Assembly (NCBI GenBank): GCA_035048485.1
Contig: CM068592.1
Location: 37,146,001 to 37,210,000 of the forward strand
Source of the DNA: Pteria penguin
Taxonomy: Eukaryota > Mollusca > Bivalvia > Pterioida > Pteriidae
Direction: 5' to 3'
DNA length: 64,000 nucleotides
This document shows, one piece after another, positions 35,921 to 49,094 of the stretch. The notes below the pieces were generated by a model. That model did not search any database and was not told the origin of the DNA. It was given only the letters and a program-made list of their open reading frames with translations. How positions within the stretch are numbered: position 1 is the stretch's first letter; the number at the start of each line of letters is the position of its first letter. A program made the position numbers and the translations under genes.

Positions 35921-38900
35921 CTGTAAATGATATAAAACAATTGTAAATATATCGATCCATACTTGTAAAAGTGCTTGTTTTCTTTAGACTTTAAAATGTA
36001 AAATTTCGCGACCACCAATTATGAATATAACCCAGAATCTTCAATTCAACATGTGTAACAGAGTTACTCTGTTTTATATTGTGACTAATAAGAATGCCGG
36101 CAAATTATTTGTCTGATTGCTTGAGAACATTCAATCAAAACCAAGCTTTTAAGAAACTTTGTAAGAGCTTATATACCAAACATTATTAAATGAGGCTGAT
36201 AAAATGAAGAGTTATCACAAGATGTAACATACTAAGTCCACGTAACATTGTTGATAACCCAGGCAATTGTTATAGTTATTAAGGTTATTGGTGCACGGCC
36301 GCTGGTACCTTGCTATTTCCAAGATTTTGTATTCTGTATAGAATACGTCAGATACATGATTAAGACAAAGAGTTTTGTTTATTTTAAACGTCGAAAGAAA
36401 AAGTGACGATGAAATCCTACAATGTACGTTTTAATCGCCTCTTTCCTTACAGATCAAAACAAGACAAAATTATGTATATAATAGGGGTAGGAACGATTGA
36501 GATATCAACCCAGGGAATAATTTAGTGATATTCCACAGAATAAATCTATAGCTGGTAACAGCAAGTCATTTAATACTGCTAAGCAACATCATTATACTAG
36601 CAGTTGTGTACGTCCGGTAAGCAAGCTGTCAATCATCATCATGACAAAAACTAATTAAACCAGGAGATTTAAAAGCAGTACCATTTATTTGTCACATAGT
36701 GAATGGTTAATAATTTTGCGGAGTCGGTAATTGTGAAACATAGGTGTGAAGGGTTTGATTTCCAAACTGTAATGCTATGTGAGCGGCTCTAGCGAGAATG
36801 GTTTGCTTTTAAATCTTTTATGTATGAAAGTTTATACAGAATACCTGGTAATGTTGCTTGAATAAATTGAAGTGAATTTATGATACCACAAAGTTTTACT
36901 GTCTACTCTAAAATATCTGGCAAATCCCGAAAGAGGTTATGTTTTGGTGAACTCTGATTTTCAGGCAATCACTGGATCGGCTACAATTTCCTAGAAATGA
37001 AATAAACATCCCCAGCGTTCATGTGACCTACAACGTTGTTTTCCAAAAATGTTTGTTACATACTGCGTCGTGCTTAGCCGAGTCGTTGATTGGCTATGGG
37101 AAATTACGGTTTCGGTGACTGAAACCTCATCAGAGTTCACCAGAACATGACCCCTTACGGATTTTCGCCAGATCTTTATCTGCAATGGTTCAAATAGAAA
37201 GTGGTTTCAAGCAGATTGACCAAGTTAGAAAATGATCATATCGAATAAATGTCAATAGCATCGGGTTCAGCCTCCTTGAAAATGATTTTTATAATAATTT
37301 TGGAATAAACTGCTGTGGTTATTAATGCGGTTTTGTGTTTGCTTGTAACGGTCACCATTATTTGTATACGTAATTAAGTGTACATAACAGCATACATTTT
37401 TTATGAGAATACGTTATACACACTCGGTAACTACGAGTGCAAATTTCTTTTTGGTTTCCATTAACGGCTGTGTACATACAAGTTAGTGTCTTATGCTAAA
37501 TGACTACGATCATATGTTTTGCCTTATTATTAATCCTACTTCAATGTAATCTAGTTTCAAGTATTCGATTTGCAGAATGGTAAATATCGCATTACAACAC
37601 TTTATCTCGCGTCATACCTTTATATAAGAACTATATTCTACACTTGTACACGGCGTTTAAATCTAGGCTTTATGTGAAATATCTACAAATACCAATAAGA
37701 CACGGCTCGGTGTGTATAATATGCCCCTTATCTGATATACTGAAACGTCCGGGTAGAACCAACAACTGAGGTCAGGCCCGGATCGAAAGAGAAAATCTCC
37801 CACTGCGATTCCCGTGGACCATGCTTGTCCCCTAATTAATTCCCCTCTCCATACACGTGGGGAAAAATATTGACAACAAATGCAACGGAATATTTGAAAA
37901 CAATCTGGACTGAACACAAGCTTAAGTAAAAGAGAAATTAAGGAAAGATCTAACAGACAAGCTTAAGTAAATAAGAATCTAACTTAAGATCTAACACACA
38001 AGTGTAATTAAGTAAACTTCTAAGGTAAGATCACTAACACTAACACTTCGGATTAGCTCACTCGATAAACTTCACTCCTTTTCGTACAGTCTGTTGGTTT
38101 TCTCTTGTAATTATATTACCTATCATTGATTGCTTTGCTCTAATACTTACTCGAGTGAGAGTAGATGTTATGTATAATAACCAATCCTTATTTGGGTACA
38201 TTTAAAAAAAGGAAAATTAATTCTCTGACCATAGGACCATAAACACCATAGAAAAAAAAATAATAGGCGTGCTTAGTAACCAAAGCGACATGAAATTAAA
38301 GGATATGTATTTAGCATCCTTTCAAGTCCTATAAATAGAAAACAGTCGTACAAGAGGTTCTTTAAGAGGAACACATCGATTGGTCGTCTAGAATATTTAC
38401 AAAACAGATCAGCCATTGTTCTTGCTACGCCGAACAGTGGTCCTAAAAGCTAAAAATAATTGTCAATTGACCAAAGGATATTCAGATGGTTTCATTTGTA
38501 AGTCTTCTTGAATATATGATAAAACGAAAATTGGTATACGTGAAGCCACAACCAGGTGGTTGGTAGCACTGAGATCCCACAGTGACTGCTAGACATATCA
38601 ATATCGCTGATAAATCACTACAAGTCGTAAATTCAACCCTAAATAAATTTTACTTTAATTATGATAATGCCAAATCAAAGCAAGAAAGTCTGTCAAGAGT
38701 TTGAAAATTACTTACATAAAATATAAAATCCAACTCAATGCTATGCACATACATGGTACAGTACAGACTGAAAGAACCATGCCCTATGAAAATACCAACC
38801 AGGAAGTTTAAAACTCCCAATCGCAGGGTATTGGTTAATTGCCAGCTCATTTCTGATTCAATCGTAATATATATTAGTTCTTTACATTACCTCGCCCTTG

Positions 38901-39240
38901 ACACAATTCTATCAGAATTTTGACGGGAACATTGTACAGATATCTCATACATGTCAATTATCAGATTTTTAAGACTATGAGATAAGATTTAATTGTTATG
39001 ATGATATATTTCACATTAAGTAGACTTCAGCCGTCGTCAAAATTATACACACACATACTTTTTGAGACGGGATTTGTATCCCTGTTACTACAAGAAATGC
39101 ACAATATTATATCCACACATCATGCTGTTGTTAACATGTATTTTATATCATATTTTGGGACCTGACCATACTAAATAACCATCTTAACTTTTTGACTATT
39201 CTTGATTTGACATAATACGTGTATACATGTATATACAGAT
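35921..39240. other. Intergenic, nothing identified
   Basis: AT-rich sequence between the orphan exon and the first repeat of the 39-kb cluster. Short frames only. Any 5' UTR exon for the 35.9-kb exon would lie here but was not recognised. Confidence 0.5.
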
Positions 39241-39244
39241 ATTT

Positions 39245-39571
39245 GTTCACCTGCGTTTCCGACACCGGAATTTCAGGCAGGCAACATTTCTTGCCTAAAA
39301 TGGGAAATTTGACTTCTTGTTCCTGTCTCCTTTGTATGTTCATGCGTGTATTTTTATGTATTGACCTCCTCGATTTGAAAAGTTATTGCAGGACTTTTGC
39401 GATGGGTGTTGCATGCAACCAGGGGACGCTTACTCCTCCCGGATACCTGGTTTCACCTCGATTTTATTGGGGTTCGCATTTGTCTGAATATGACACTAAA
39501 CACGATATTGTCCCCTTTATTCCATGGACTATGAGATATGGTTAACCCTTCGGTACTTCTTCGTTTTTTCA
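39245..39571 (+). repeat. Dispersed repeat R2, near full length
   Basis: About 327 bp. Matches 50903-51230 in reverse over 'tttccgacaccggaatttca', 'tgttcatgcgtgtattttta', 'gttgcatgcaacca', the 'cttactcctcccgg' core and 'cccttcggtacttcttcg'. Confidence 0.85.
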
Positions 39572-39649
39572 CTTGAGCTTTCATACAGTATCTGTAATTC
39601 ATTTTTCTCAGCCGAAAATACAAATTCGAGTGTAGAATAATGACGATCC

Positions 39650-41040
39650 GTGATTAACTACATCTCCAGTCAATTACTATTCTACATATTCATTCAATTA
39701 CCATCCCATATTTCAACTACTTTCTATCATCACCAGTAGGTTAAAATGCGACATCTCTAGTCAATGATCTGACATTTCTGATCAACTACTATCTCCAGTC
39801 ATTCACTATCTTACATCTCTTGATACTTACTATCCGACACCCTAGTCAATTGATATCCTACATCTACAGTCAATCACTATCCTATATCTCTAGATACTTA
39901 CTATCCGACACCCTAGTCAATTGATATCCTACATCTACAGTCAATCACTATCCTACATCTCTAGATACTTACTATCCGACACCCTAGTCAATTGATATCC
40001 TACATCTACAGTCAATCACTATCCTACATCTCTAGATACTTACTATCCGACACCCTAGTCAATTGATATCCTACATCTACAGTCAATCACTATCCTACAT
40101 CTCTAGATACTTACTATCCGACACCCTAGTCAATTGATATCCTACATCTACAGTCATTCACTATCCTACATCTCTAGATACTTACTATCCGACACCCTAG
40201 TCAATTGATATCCTACATCTACAGTCAATCACTATCCTATATCTCTAGATACTTACTATCCGACACCCTAGTCAATTGATATCCTACATCTTCAGTCATT
40301 CACTATCCTACATCTCTAGATACTTACTATCCGACACCCTAGTCAATTGATATCCTACGTCTACAGTCAATCACTATCCTTTATCTCTAGATATTTACTA
40401 TCCGACACCCTAGTCAATTGATATCCTACATCTACAGTCAATCACTATCCTACATCTCTAGATACTTACTATCCGACACCCTAGTCAATTGATATCCTAC
40501 ATCTACAGTCAATCACTATCCTACATCTCTAGATACTTACTATCCGACACCCTAGTCAATTGATATCCTACATCTACAGTCAATCACTATCCTACATCTC
40601 TAGATACTTACTATCCGACACCCTAGTCAATTGATATCCTACATCTACAGTCAATCACTATCCTATATCTCCAGATACTTACTATCCTACATCTACAGTC
40701 AATCACTATCCTATATCTCCAGATGCTTACTATCCGACACCCTAGTCAATTGATACCCTACGTCTACAGTCAATCACTATCCTATATCTCTAGATACTTA
40801 CTATCCGACACCCTAGTCAATTGATACCCTACGTCTACAGTCAATCACTATCCTATATCTCTAGATACTTACTATCCTACATCTACAGTCAATCACTATC
40901 CTACATCTCTAGTCAATTACTATCCGACATCCCCAATCACTTACTATCTTTCATCATTAGTTACTTAATATCGGACACTCCTAGTCAATTACTATTCTAA
41001 ATCTCCAGTCAATTACTATACGGTATCTTCAGTCAATTTT
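39650..41040. repeat. 24-bp repeat array with 72-bp higher-order units
   Basis: From about 39830 to 40890 a 72-bp unit repeats nearly unchanged about 14 times. It is made of three related 24-mers: 'tactatccgacaccctagtc', 'ttgatatcctacatctacag' and 'tcactatcctacatctctag'. The flanks are diverged 24-mers. Confidence 0.95.
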
Positions 41041-41740
41041 TACCCTACATCCCTAGTGAATTATTATCCGACATCTCCAGTGTATTACTATCCGACATCT
41101 CCAGTGTATTACTATCCGACATCTCCAGTGTATTACTATCCGACATCTCCAGTGAATTACTATCCGACATCTCCAGTGTATTACTATCCGACATCTCCAG
41201 TGAATTACTATCCGACATCTCCAGTGAATTACTATCCGACATCTCCAGTGTATTACTATCCGACATCTCCAGTGTATTACTATCCGACATCTCCAGTGTA
41301 TTACTATCCGACATCTCCAGTGTATTACTATCCGACATCTCCAGTGAATTACTATCCGACATCTCCAGTGAATTATTATCCGACATCTCCAGTGAATTAC
41401 TATCCGACATCTCCAGTGAATTATTATCCGACATCTCCAGTGTATTACTATCCGACATCTCCAGTGTATTACTATCCGACATCTCCAGTGAATTACTATC
41501 CGACATCTCCAGTGAATTATTATCCGACATCTCCAGTGAATTACTATCCGACATCTCCAGTGAATTACTATCCGACATCTCCAGTGTATTACTATCCGAC
41601 ATCTCCAGTGAATTACTATCCGACATCTCCAGTGAATTATTATCCGACATCTCCAGTGAATTACTATCCGACATCTCCAGTGAATTATTATCCGACATCT
41701 CCAGTGAATTACTATCCGACATCTCTAGTTACTTTTTATC
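41041..41740. repeat. Homogeneous 24-bp array
   Basis: About 29 units of 'attactatccgacatctcca' plus 'gtgt/gtga'. Since 24 is a multiple of three, both strands stay open. The plus strand reads (N/Y)YYPTSPV repeated, the minus strand SLEMSDSN repeated. Annotated as satellite, not as a gene. Confidence 0.97.
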
Positions 41741-42480
41741 ATCACCAATCAATTAAAATCCGACATCTCCAGTCAAATTCTGTCTGACATTTCTGACCAA
41801 TTACTATTCGACATACACAGTCAATTACTCTACGTCATCTCCAGTCAAGTAATATTCTACATCTCTAGGTACTTACTATCCTAGACCCTAGTCAATTAAT
41901 ATCCTACATCTACAGTCAATCACTATCCTATATCTCTAGATACTTACTATCCGACACCCTAGTCAATTAATATCCTACATCTACTGTCAATTACTATCCG
42001 ACATCTCCAGTTACTTACTATCCTAAATCCCTAGTTAATTACTATCCGACATTTCCAGTCAATTACATTCCGACATCTCCAGTTGCTTTCTATCATCACC
42101 AGTGAATTACTGTTCTAAATCCCCTGTCAATAAGATCTATTATCCGACATCTCCAGTCAGTTACTATCCGACATCTCCAGTGTATTACTATCCGAGATTT
42201 CCAGTCAGTTACTATCCGACATATCCAGTGTATTACTATCCAACATCTCCAGTCAGTTACTATCCGACATCTCCAATGTATTACTATCCGAGATTTCCAG
42301 TCAGTTACTATCCGACATCTCCAGTGTATTACTATCCGAGATCTCCAGTCAGTTACTATCCGACATCTCCAGTGTATTACTATCCGACATCTCCAGTCAG
42401 TTACTATCAGACAATTCCAGTGAATTACTATCCGACATTTCCTGTCAATTACTATTCTACATTTATTATTACCCGATATC
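41741..42480. repeat. Diverged 24/48-bp continuation of the array
   Basis: Diverged units to about 42130. From 42140 to 42420 units alternate between '...ccagtcagttactatccg' and '...ccagtgtattactatccg', giving a 48-bp dimer form of the same 24-mer. Confidence 0.9.
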
Positions 42481-42989
42481 CCCAAAATCAAGTAAATGAG
42501 CTATTCAAAACCAAAATGATCGTAATGCTTTTAGAATAAGTTATTTTTCGAGAATAAAAGATCACATGTGTGCTGTCTCAGTTTCAAAAATGATGACACT
42601 GTAATGATGAAAAACTAAATAACTTACGCCCTTGTTTGTCTGAACCTGGCCCTATTTACATTTGCCAGGTATGAGAAAGACATATATCATACAGCAGCTA
42701 ATCAGCGGCAATTATCATCAACTTTTCTCCATCTTATATTCTTTCAAGGTCTCTACTGACATTAAGTGAAGTATTTCATTTATAAACGCAAAGACATTTC
42801 CACATTTTGAGAATGTTATTTAATTTCATACAGTAATTTGATCGAGGAGCAATATAAATTTCTCCGTAGAAATGTTTGTATGAATTTGATACTGCAAAGA
42901 AAATAACCGTGGTATTATTACCAAGTTCGAAAATAAATGGTGATTTGTCAGTTCAAGAAAGATGAGAATAAAGCGAAGGCGAATACAAT

Positions 42990-43310
42990 ACATACAACAA
43001 TTCCTATTGTAAGTGTACCTGTTGTATATGTACATCCGGAATTGATGTAACTATTATGGATCTATATTGTATTGTTAACCTGCGAATGAATATCATAATA
43101 AAAGAAAAAAGTTCCAAGATGCCAGCCTTCCGCTTTGCTTGATACTTAAGCACATGGTCTGCTTGAAGATCCCTATAGCATGGCCTCTCATCACATATAA
43201 GACAGTACTGTGAATCATCATCGTACTTATAATCTCTAAAAGTATTCTCTTTCTTTTTTGATTTACGTCTAAGCCATATTCCAAAAATCGGGTTCTTACG
43301 GAAATATTTT
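42990..43310 (-). pseudogene. Possible decayed coding fragment (weak TIR-like start)
   Basis: About 95 codons open, reading NPIFGIWLRRKSKKKENTF then RDYKYDDDSQYCLICDERP. A basic run followed by 'xxYKYD' is how the region between membrane and TIR box 1 looks in Toll/IL-1 receptors. The expected 'AFVSY' and later boxes are absent and no supporting splice sites were settled. It may be a chance frame. Confidence 0.2.
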
Positions 43311-43768
43311 TATTTTACAGATTCGCAGAGAACTTGTCTGTACAAGTCAGAGGTTGAAATACTAGTCCCGTTTATGCAAAATACCTGTCTATCTTTAGTA
43401 TTATAAGCGTCCTAAAAATTTGTACCTGGATGAGTTGCACTCACTGGTATCTTTTACTTCTAAACAAAAACAAGTGTAATTGACCGTCTCCTGTGGTCTG
43501 GCATCTTGATTGCAATATATATATATAGAATAATCATATATTTCTGACGCTTTTTATGCATTTGTTCCTATTTTCTCCTTATTTTTTACCTCTCCTATAT
43601 GGTGGATGCTGCTATGTAATGGCGTAAAATGTCTTACTTTCTCGTCTTCACTGGACATTGCACATAGTAATTTGAAAGTGCGAAAGTGAATAACATGTAT
43701 AATAATAAATTAAAAAGTAATAAAATAGAAAAGAGAGTAATTAATCTCACGAATAATAAATGTCGTAA

Positions 43769-43876
43769 GGCATAGGTAGAACCACCTGCCATGGTGAAGA
43801 CTGCAGCATAGGTAGGACCACCTGCCATGGTGAAGACTGCAGCATAGGTAGGACCACCTGCCATGGTGATGACTGC
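43769..43876. repeat. 36-bp tandem repeat, three units
   Basis: Three almost identical units of 'gcataggtaggaccacctgc' plus 'catggtgaagactgca'. Confidence 0.95.
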
Positions 43877-44549
43877 ATCTCTGTTTACATAATGCATCAC
43901 ATACGCAGATTATTAATTTCATGATTGCAATACATAACCACACGTCGCAGTTTAATCAAATATTTGTGTAGACAATTCAGTCGGTATGTAGACGATTTGT
44001 CACCTCGAGACTGTTTGAAGTTTCTTTAAACAAGAAATATAAAATAAACACATTGATTATCGATCAATACCCCATGGCATTCTATGTCTACAGTGTATAT
44101 CTGGAAAATGTGTCATTTAAATTTACGTCTTATTCAAAGTTGAGTTTTAAAATTCCAACATTATTATCAGCGGTTTTGTACAATTTACGCAGTCATTAAC
44201 ATGGTCGCAAGCGTACACGGCATAGCCACAACACTGAACGGCTTTTGTTTGTGGTGAATGCTGGCATAGTAGATCCGATATTCCTCGCTTGCATTGATCT
44301 ATGTCTGTATCAACGAGGTATATTTCTAGCGCGTGTTCGCTTTAATTCCACTTTAATTCACTTCACTGTCGTCTTCGCAAGTCAAGGGTAACGACTGCTT
44401 GTCTTTTTTCCTTTTTCTTTCTTTTTCAGCAATGAATCTTATCAAAACGGCATAGCGGAAATATAGAATAGTTCACATATGATTTCTATTTGTAGTTCAA
44501 TAGGTACCACCATTGTTCGATTCCCAATGCCAATGACACATGTCACGTG

Positions 44550-44870
44550 AACAGTATATTGAGGAGTGCTTGAACAGTTGTCACATTGTATAATTAGGGT
44601 GTATAGAAAAGTGTTCGGGCAGGGGTCGCGGTCTATTTTTAGGCTGTAACACAGTATATTGAAGAGGATTTCACCAGGGGTCGCAATGTTTAGTTAGAGT
44701 ATAATACAGTGTATTGTTTGTTCGATCAGAGGTCAAGGTAAATAGTTTGCAACGCCAATGATAATAATGTATAGTTAGAATGTAATACTGTGTATTGAAG
44801 AATGTTTAACCAGGGGTCGTCGTGTATAGTTAAGGTATAATACAGTGCGTTCGGCCAAAACCACAACATA
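44550..44870. repeat. Degenerate tandem repeat of about 60-65 bp
   Basis: Recurring 'caggggtcgc', 'tatagttagagtataataca' and 'gtgtattgaaga' pieces, about five units. Confidence 0.65.
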
Positions 44871-47800
44871 CAGTTAAAGTTAGATCCAAAGTCGATTATT
44901 ATATAATGTTCTATAGGTGTTTTGTAATAAAAATAATATCATTATGTTATAAAAGGTAATACTTCATATAAATCGTCATCAGTCGCGGAACCAGAAATTT
45001 GTCCAGAAGAGGTTCACCCCAATTAATTTTCCGATGAGGGGATCCACCCAGGTTTTTGTTTATAAAACTACTAATTTTTCATCGAAAAATAGCAAAACCC
45101 TTTACAGATATCGCAGGGTGAATCCGCTCATGGTCATTATACACAGTAGTTTTAATCCTGCTTAATGTTAATTTTGTGATTTTGTGAATTGTGGTAAATT
45201 ACATGTAGATCATTGTTTTGGTGAAATGTGTGGTAAGTCATATATTTCAAAGTATACTCTAGGTCACTGATTAGTCTTACATAAAGCGTGCTTGTCCCAC
45301 GTGTACGCTTAGCATTCACATACCATGCAAAATGAAAATCTACTTCACTGATGAAGCAGTTAGAACATGTAGTATGGGAAACAACCTCTACTTATTGCCA
45401 TACCATATCTTGCAATCTACATGTTTACTGTTTTGTTGTTTAAATGTTGAAATACTGCCAATAATTGAATTGCCGTTACCAACAGGGCTATTTAATTGTC
45501 GTTCAAGCACTGTGCACAGGTAACAGTTTCTTACAGTTATTTACGCTGTTAAATTTTTTCTATCTATTTTAACATTCTAAACTCCCAGCTAGTATTGCGT
45601 CAGAATTTGGATAGAAATGACCTCGGCACGAATTCAACCTGTGTCTTATCGATTCCTTGTAATTGCGAGCAGAAAGTAAAGACCTGTATTGGATTTCAAA
45701 GTACAAATGTTCTGCAATCATCGTTACTTTTGGATCTCCTTTCTTAATATTAGATTTAACAAAGCCCTCAAAACGGGAGTTAGTTTGCTATTTCAATTTT
45801 TATACACCAATCGTTTTTCGTTGGCCCATGTTGATGGTGCACTTTCTTTTAGAAAATCAAGAACATTTATCCTTTAACGGGGCTGAAATATTTAAATACC
45901 CCATGCCCAAAAATAAAGTTTTACAAGTTAAAAGATCAAAAAAGAAATAAAAGTATTCAAAGACAAAGAAAAACTGAGTAGAATAGCTGGCAAGAATGTC
46001 ATATCTCACAAAAGATGAAAGACAAAATCATTCGTAATTCATATGTACCCCTAGCCAGTATAACTCAGTCGGTATAGCATATTTGATCTCCACCGAAATT
46101 TCCCGGGTTACAAACCACCTTTAGGACTCGAAGTCCGAGGTAAAAGATCCTTCAGTACACCGAGTGGGTCCATCGCAAAGATATACATTTTTGATTTTTG
46201 TATTAGGCAGATGTCCTCGCCCTTTTATAGTAAGTATTTTGGTGTGATATAATTCAAGAAAATGGATACCTATTGATTTCATCGATGATTAACATATTTA
46301 CTTTAAGTCCCAGATTTGACATTCTTGTACATACGAACAATAAAAAGGAATAGTGTATTAAACTCTTTTCAATAGTAATCCAATATATATATTCTTAAAA
46401 ATAACTTACCCATGTAGTACAGACACTGCACTATTGATTTGCGATACATCTCATGCTAAGTTAACATCTTGCATTACAAGCCTGAAGACAAGCATTGCAC
46501 ATAACCGAATATTGGTCTGATTGTCAGTCAGTATTGAGTTGTATGTATTTTCCTACATGCATTGCTTGACACAAGGTAATTCTAAAGGCATTTAAACAGT
46601 TTTGGAAGCGAGACATTTAGATCAGCAGTTCATGTTAAGAAAAAAATCCCCTGCTACATGTTTGTTGTATAATGAATATTTAAATTACAGTTAAAGTTTT
46701 TTTCATTTATCAAAATCATCTCACAGAATGGCAATTTATCACACGGGTCCTAAATGGCGATTTAAAAAATATCATACGTCACATTTTGTTTGGTGTAACA
46801 CATATCTATCTCGGAAGGTAATCTATATTTTGGCCCCTTATTAAAAAGTAAACGTAGATGTTTGCCCGAAATACAATTGAGATCACCTATAATAATATAT
46901 TATATTATTGCATGAACAGGAAGATGAAATAGAAGTGTATTATGATTAGATGTGATTGGTGTTGTTGTACTGATAGCAAATCGCGGTGGCTGAAGATTCT
47001 TGGAATATTGCGGAATTTTACTCTATAATCACGTAATTAATGACATCTAGATGTAAACACATTTTATTTGTTCCGTTTGCAGTTTTTCTTTTTTCATAAT
47101 AATCTCTTAATATTAGGAATATATATATATATATACGCACTTTGATGGGCAGATCGTTTTCAACCACAGATACCAATACAATGAGATTTTCTGAAAACGT
47201 AGAAAACATCCTTTAAACTGAGCTATGTTTTTGATATGGCAGTTATGTGTTTGAGTGCTTGGGAGAAAAAAAAATCTATTTGAAACGAAAACCTTGTTAA
47301 ACATGGAAAGCGACTAATTCCCACATTTTAAATGATTTTATTTCTGCATGACCTCAATCGGCATAAAAACTCATTGTTTACCAATCGTAAAAGTTGTAAA
47401 GGCAAACATTAATTACAGTAAAACTCGCCAAGCATTGGGAAAGAAAGCATAATATTTCATGCATCGTAATTGTTTGCAGTTCACTAATATATAACTATTC
47501 CTAAATATCAGAACATGTAGCTATATAGATGACGTCAAATCTTTAATGACCGACAAAACTACAATAAAAGATACAATGTAACATTTTAATGAAATATAGA
47601 CCATACAACAATTGGATACGAAATATGAGAAATCAAAATAAATAAATAAAAATCATAATTCAAAAAAAAAACCGAGCATGCGTAAACAGAAAGTGAGAAA
47701 CCTATTCGGAACTGGGCAAACGACTGGTTCTGGTTTTAGAAATAAAGTTTTTCACATTTGACCCCTTTTTAAAGTGCCATCGCTCTTTATTAGGTGGTTT

Positions 47801-49090
47801 TTTTTTCAATTTCAGAAAGCTTCTATCTTGAAACGTAGGCGATTTCTTATCCTCAGTTGAATTGCCATAGTATCTTACCAACATTTGTAACTTATTTACT
47901 TGACTATAATAAATATAGAACATATATACCTTTAAATTCGTGCACCATATGCGCATTCTCTGCCCAAATGTTAAAAAAGTAAACACTTCGGTATAAAAAA
48001 AACCCCCACAATTTAACGTAAAGTCGATACATAGATATATGTAAATACACTAGTTGCTATACAGATTTATGTCTATCAAAGTTGCAAAAGTGCCTCATCT
48101 CTTGTATTAAATACTGGATATACCTTCGGATTCGCATCAAATGAAGTACATATAAATATGCCAAATACCGGATAAGTAGTCAACAGAAATGGAGGGGACA
48201 CAATAAAACGAAAGCAGAATGCAGTGAAATGCTTTATCGGTAAACGATCCAGCTGTATGGAAAAACAGTACAATCACACCGACAAATATTTACAAAGCTG
48301 TAAAAAATCCTTCGTTTATACAGCAACAGCTAACAGGCACCCTAATAAGCCAATAAGTTTAAAATAAGTAATAAAAGTAATAAAACAGAGAACGGTATCA
48401 TAAAATACAATCCAAGTATCAAAAGTATGACATCAACTAAAGCAAATCATGATAAACTGTATACAAATTTATTAAATATGAAAAATAAATGTTATTTTAT
48501 TGTACATCTTCTCGGCGACTTCTGTCCAAAAGCCAAGCCAGATGTCTTTCCCCTTTCCTTTTACATCGTATACACATTCACTTACATATATGTTGAATAT
48601 CAAAAACAGAAACATTATGTATTTCAAGGACTGCAATATTTCCAAATGACATATACTTCTAATTCATTTTCAAATCAGCACCTTCGCAAAATATGTCTCA
48701 ATATGTAAATATATTTTCATTTGTAGATACTGCTTCATGTGTGTAAAATATAAAATAAGATTTTTTTCTTATAGAGAACATAAAACCTCTTAAGTATGAA
48801 ATGTATGATCGTTTTCTGGGTGTATAAACCAAGCTGACAAAAATGCCGCACTCAGATTTAAAATGTGATAACGATCGAAAAATGGCAATATATCAGAGAA
48901 AAGTATACAGTTTGCACACTATACAGGCATTAATGTTCTTATCGAAAAAAGCTTATAAAGAATAAGTGGACAAATTCAAAAAGTAACGTTTGCTGTGACA
49001 GTTACCTATGACATTTCAGAATAACTGGCGTTATCTGAATAATTACATACATATAATGCACTACTGCATATTATGATCAATGAATGACGA
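44871..49090. other. Intergenic, no gene recognised
   Basis: No exon supported. An open stretch of 95 codons at 45663-45950 (plus) has no recognisable motif and no repeat match in the window. A tRNA-derived SINE remnant lies at 46052, and near 48490-48570 the tail of repeat R5 is present ('cttctcggcgacttctgtcc'). Confidence 0.5.
46052..46130 (+). repeat. tRNA-derived SINE remnant
   Basis: 'gtataactcagtcggta' resembles a polymerase III A box, and about 45 bp later 'gggttacaaaccacc' resembles a B box. The cloverleaf is not intact, so it is a SINE head and not a tRNA gene. Confidence 0.45.
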
Positions 49091-49094
49091 GGGA

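Noticed and set aside
29710..42480. CRISPR-like direct repeats
   Set aside because: Units are head to tail with no unique spacers, in a eukaryotic intron/exon context.
41045..42539. Long frames on both strands (YYYPTSPV, SLEMSDSN and the 42.1-42.5 kb frames)
   Set aside because: Direct result of a 24-bp satellite without stops; the long plus-strand frame at 41056 does not even begin with ATG.
45663..45950. 95-codon plus-strand frame
   Set aside because: No recognisable motif, no splice sites, two overlapping frames equally open; too weak to call a gene.
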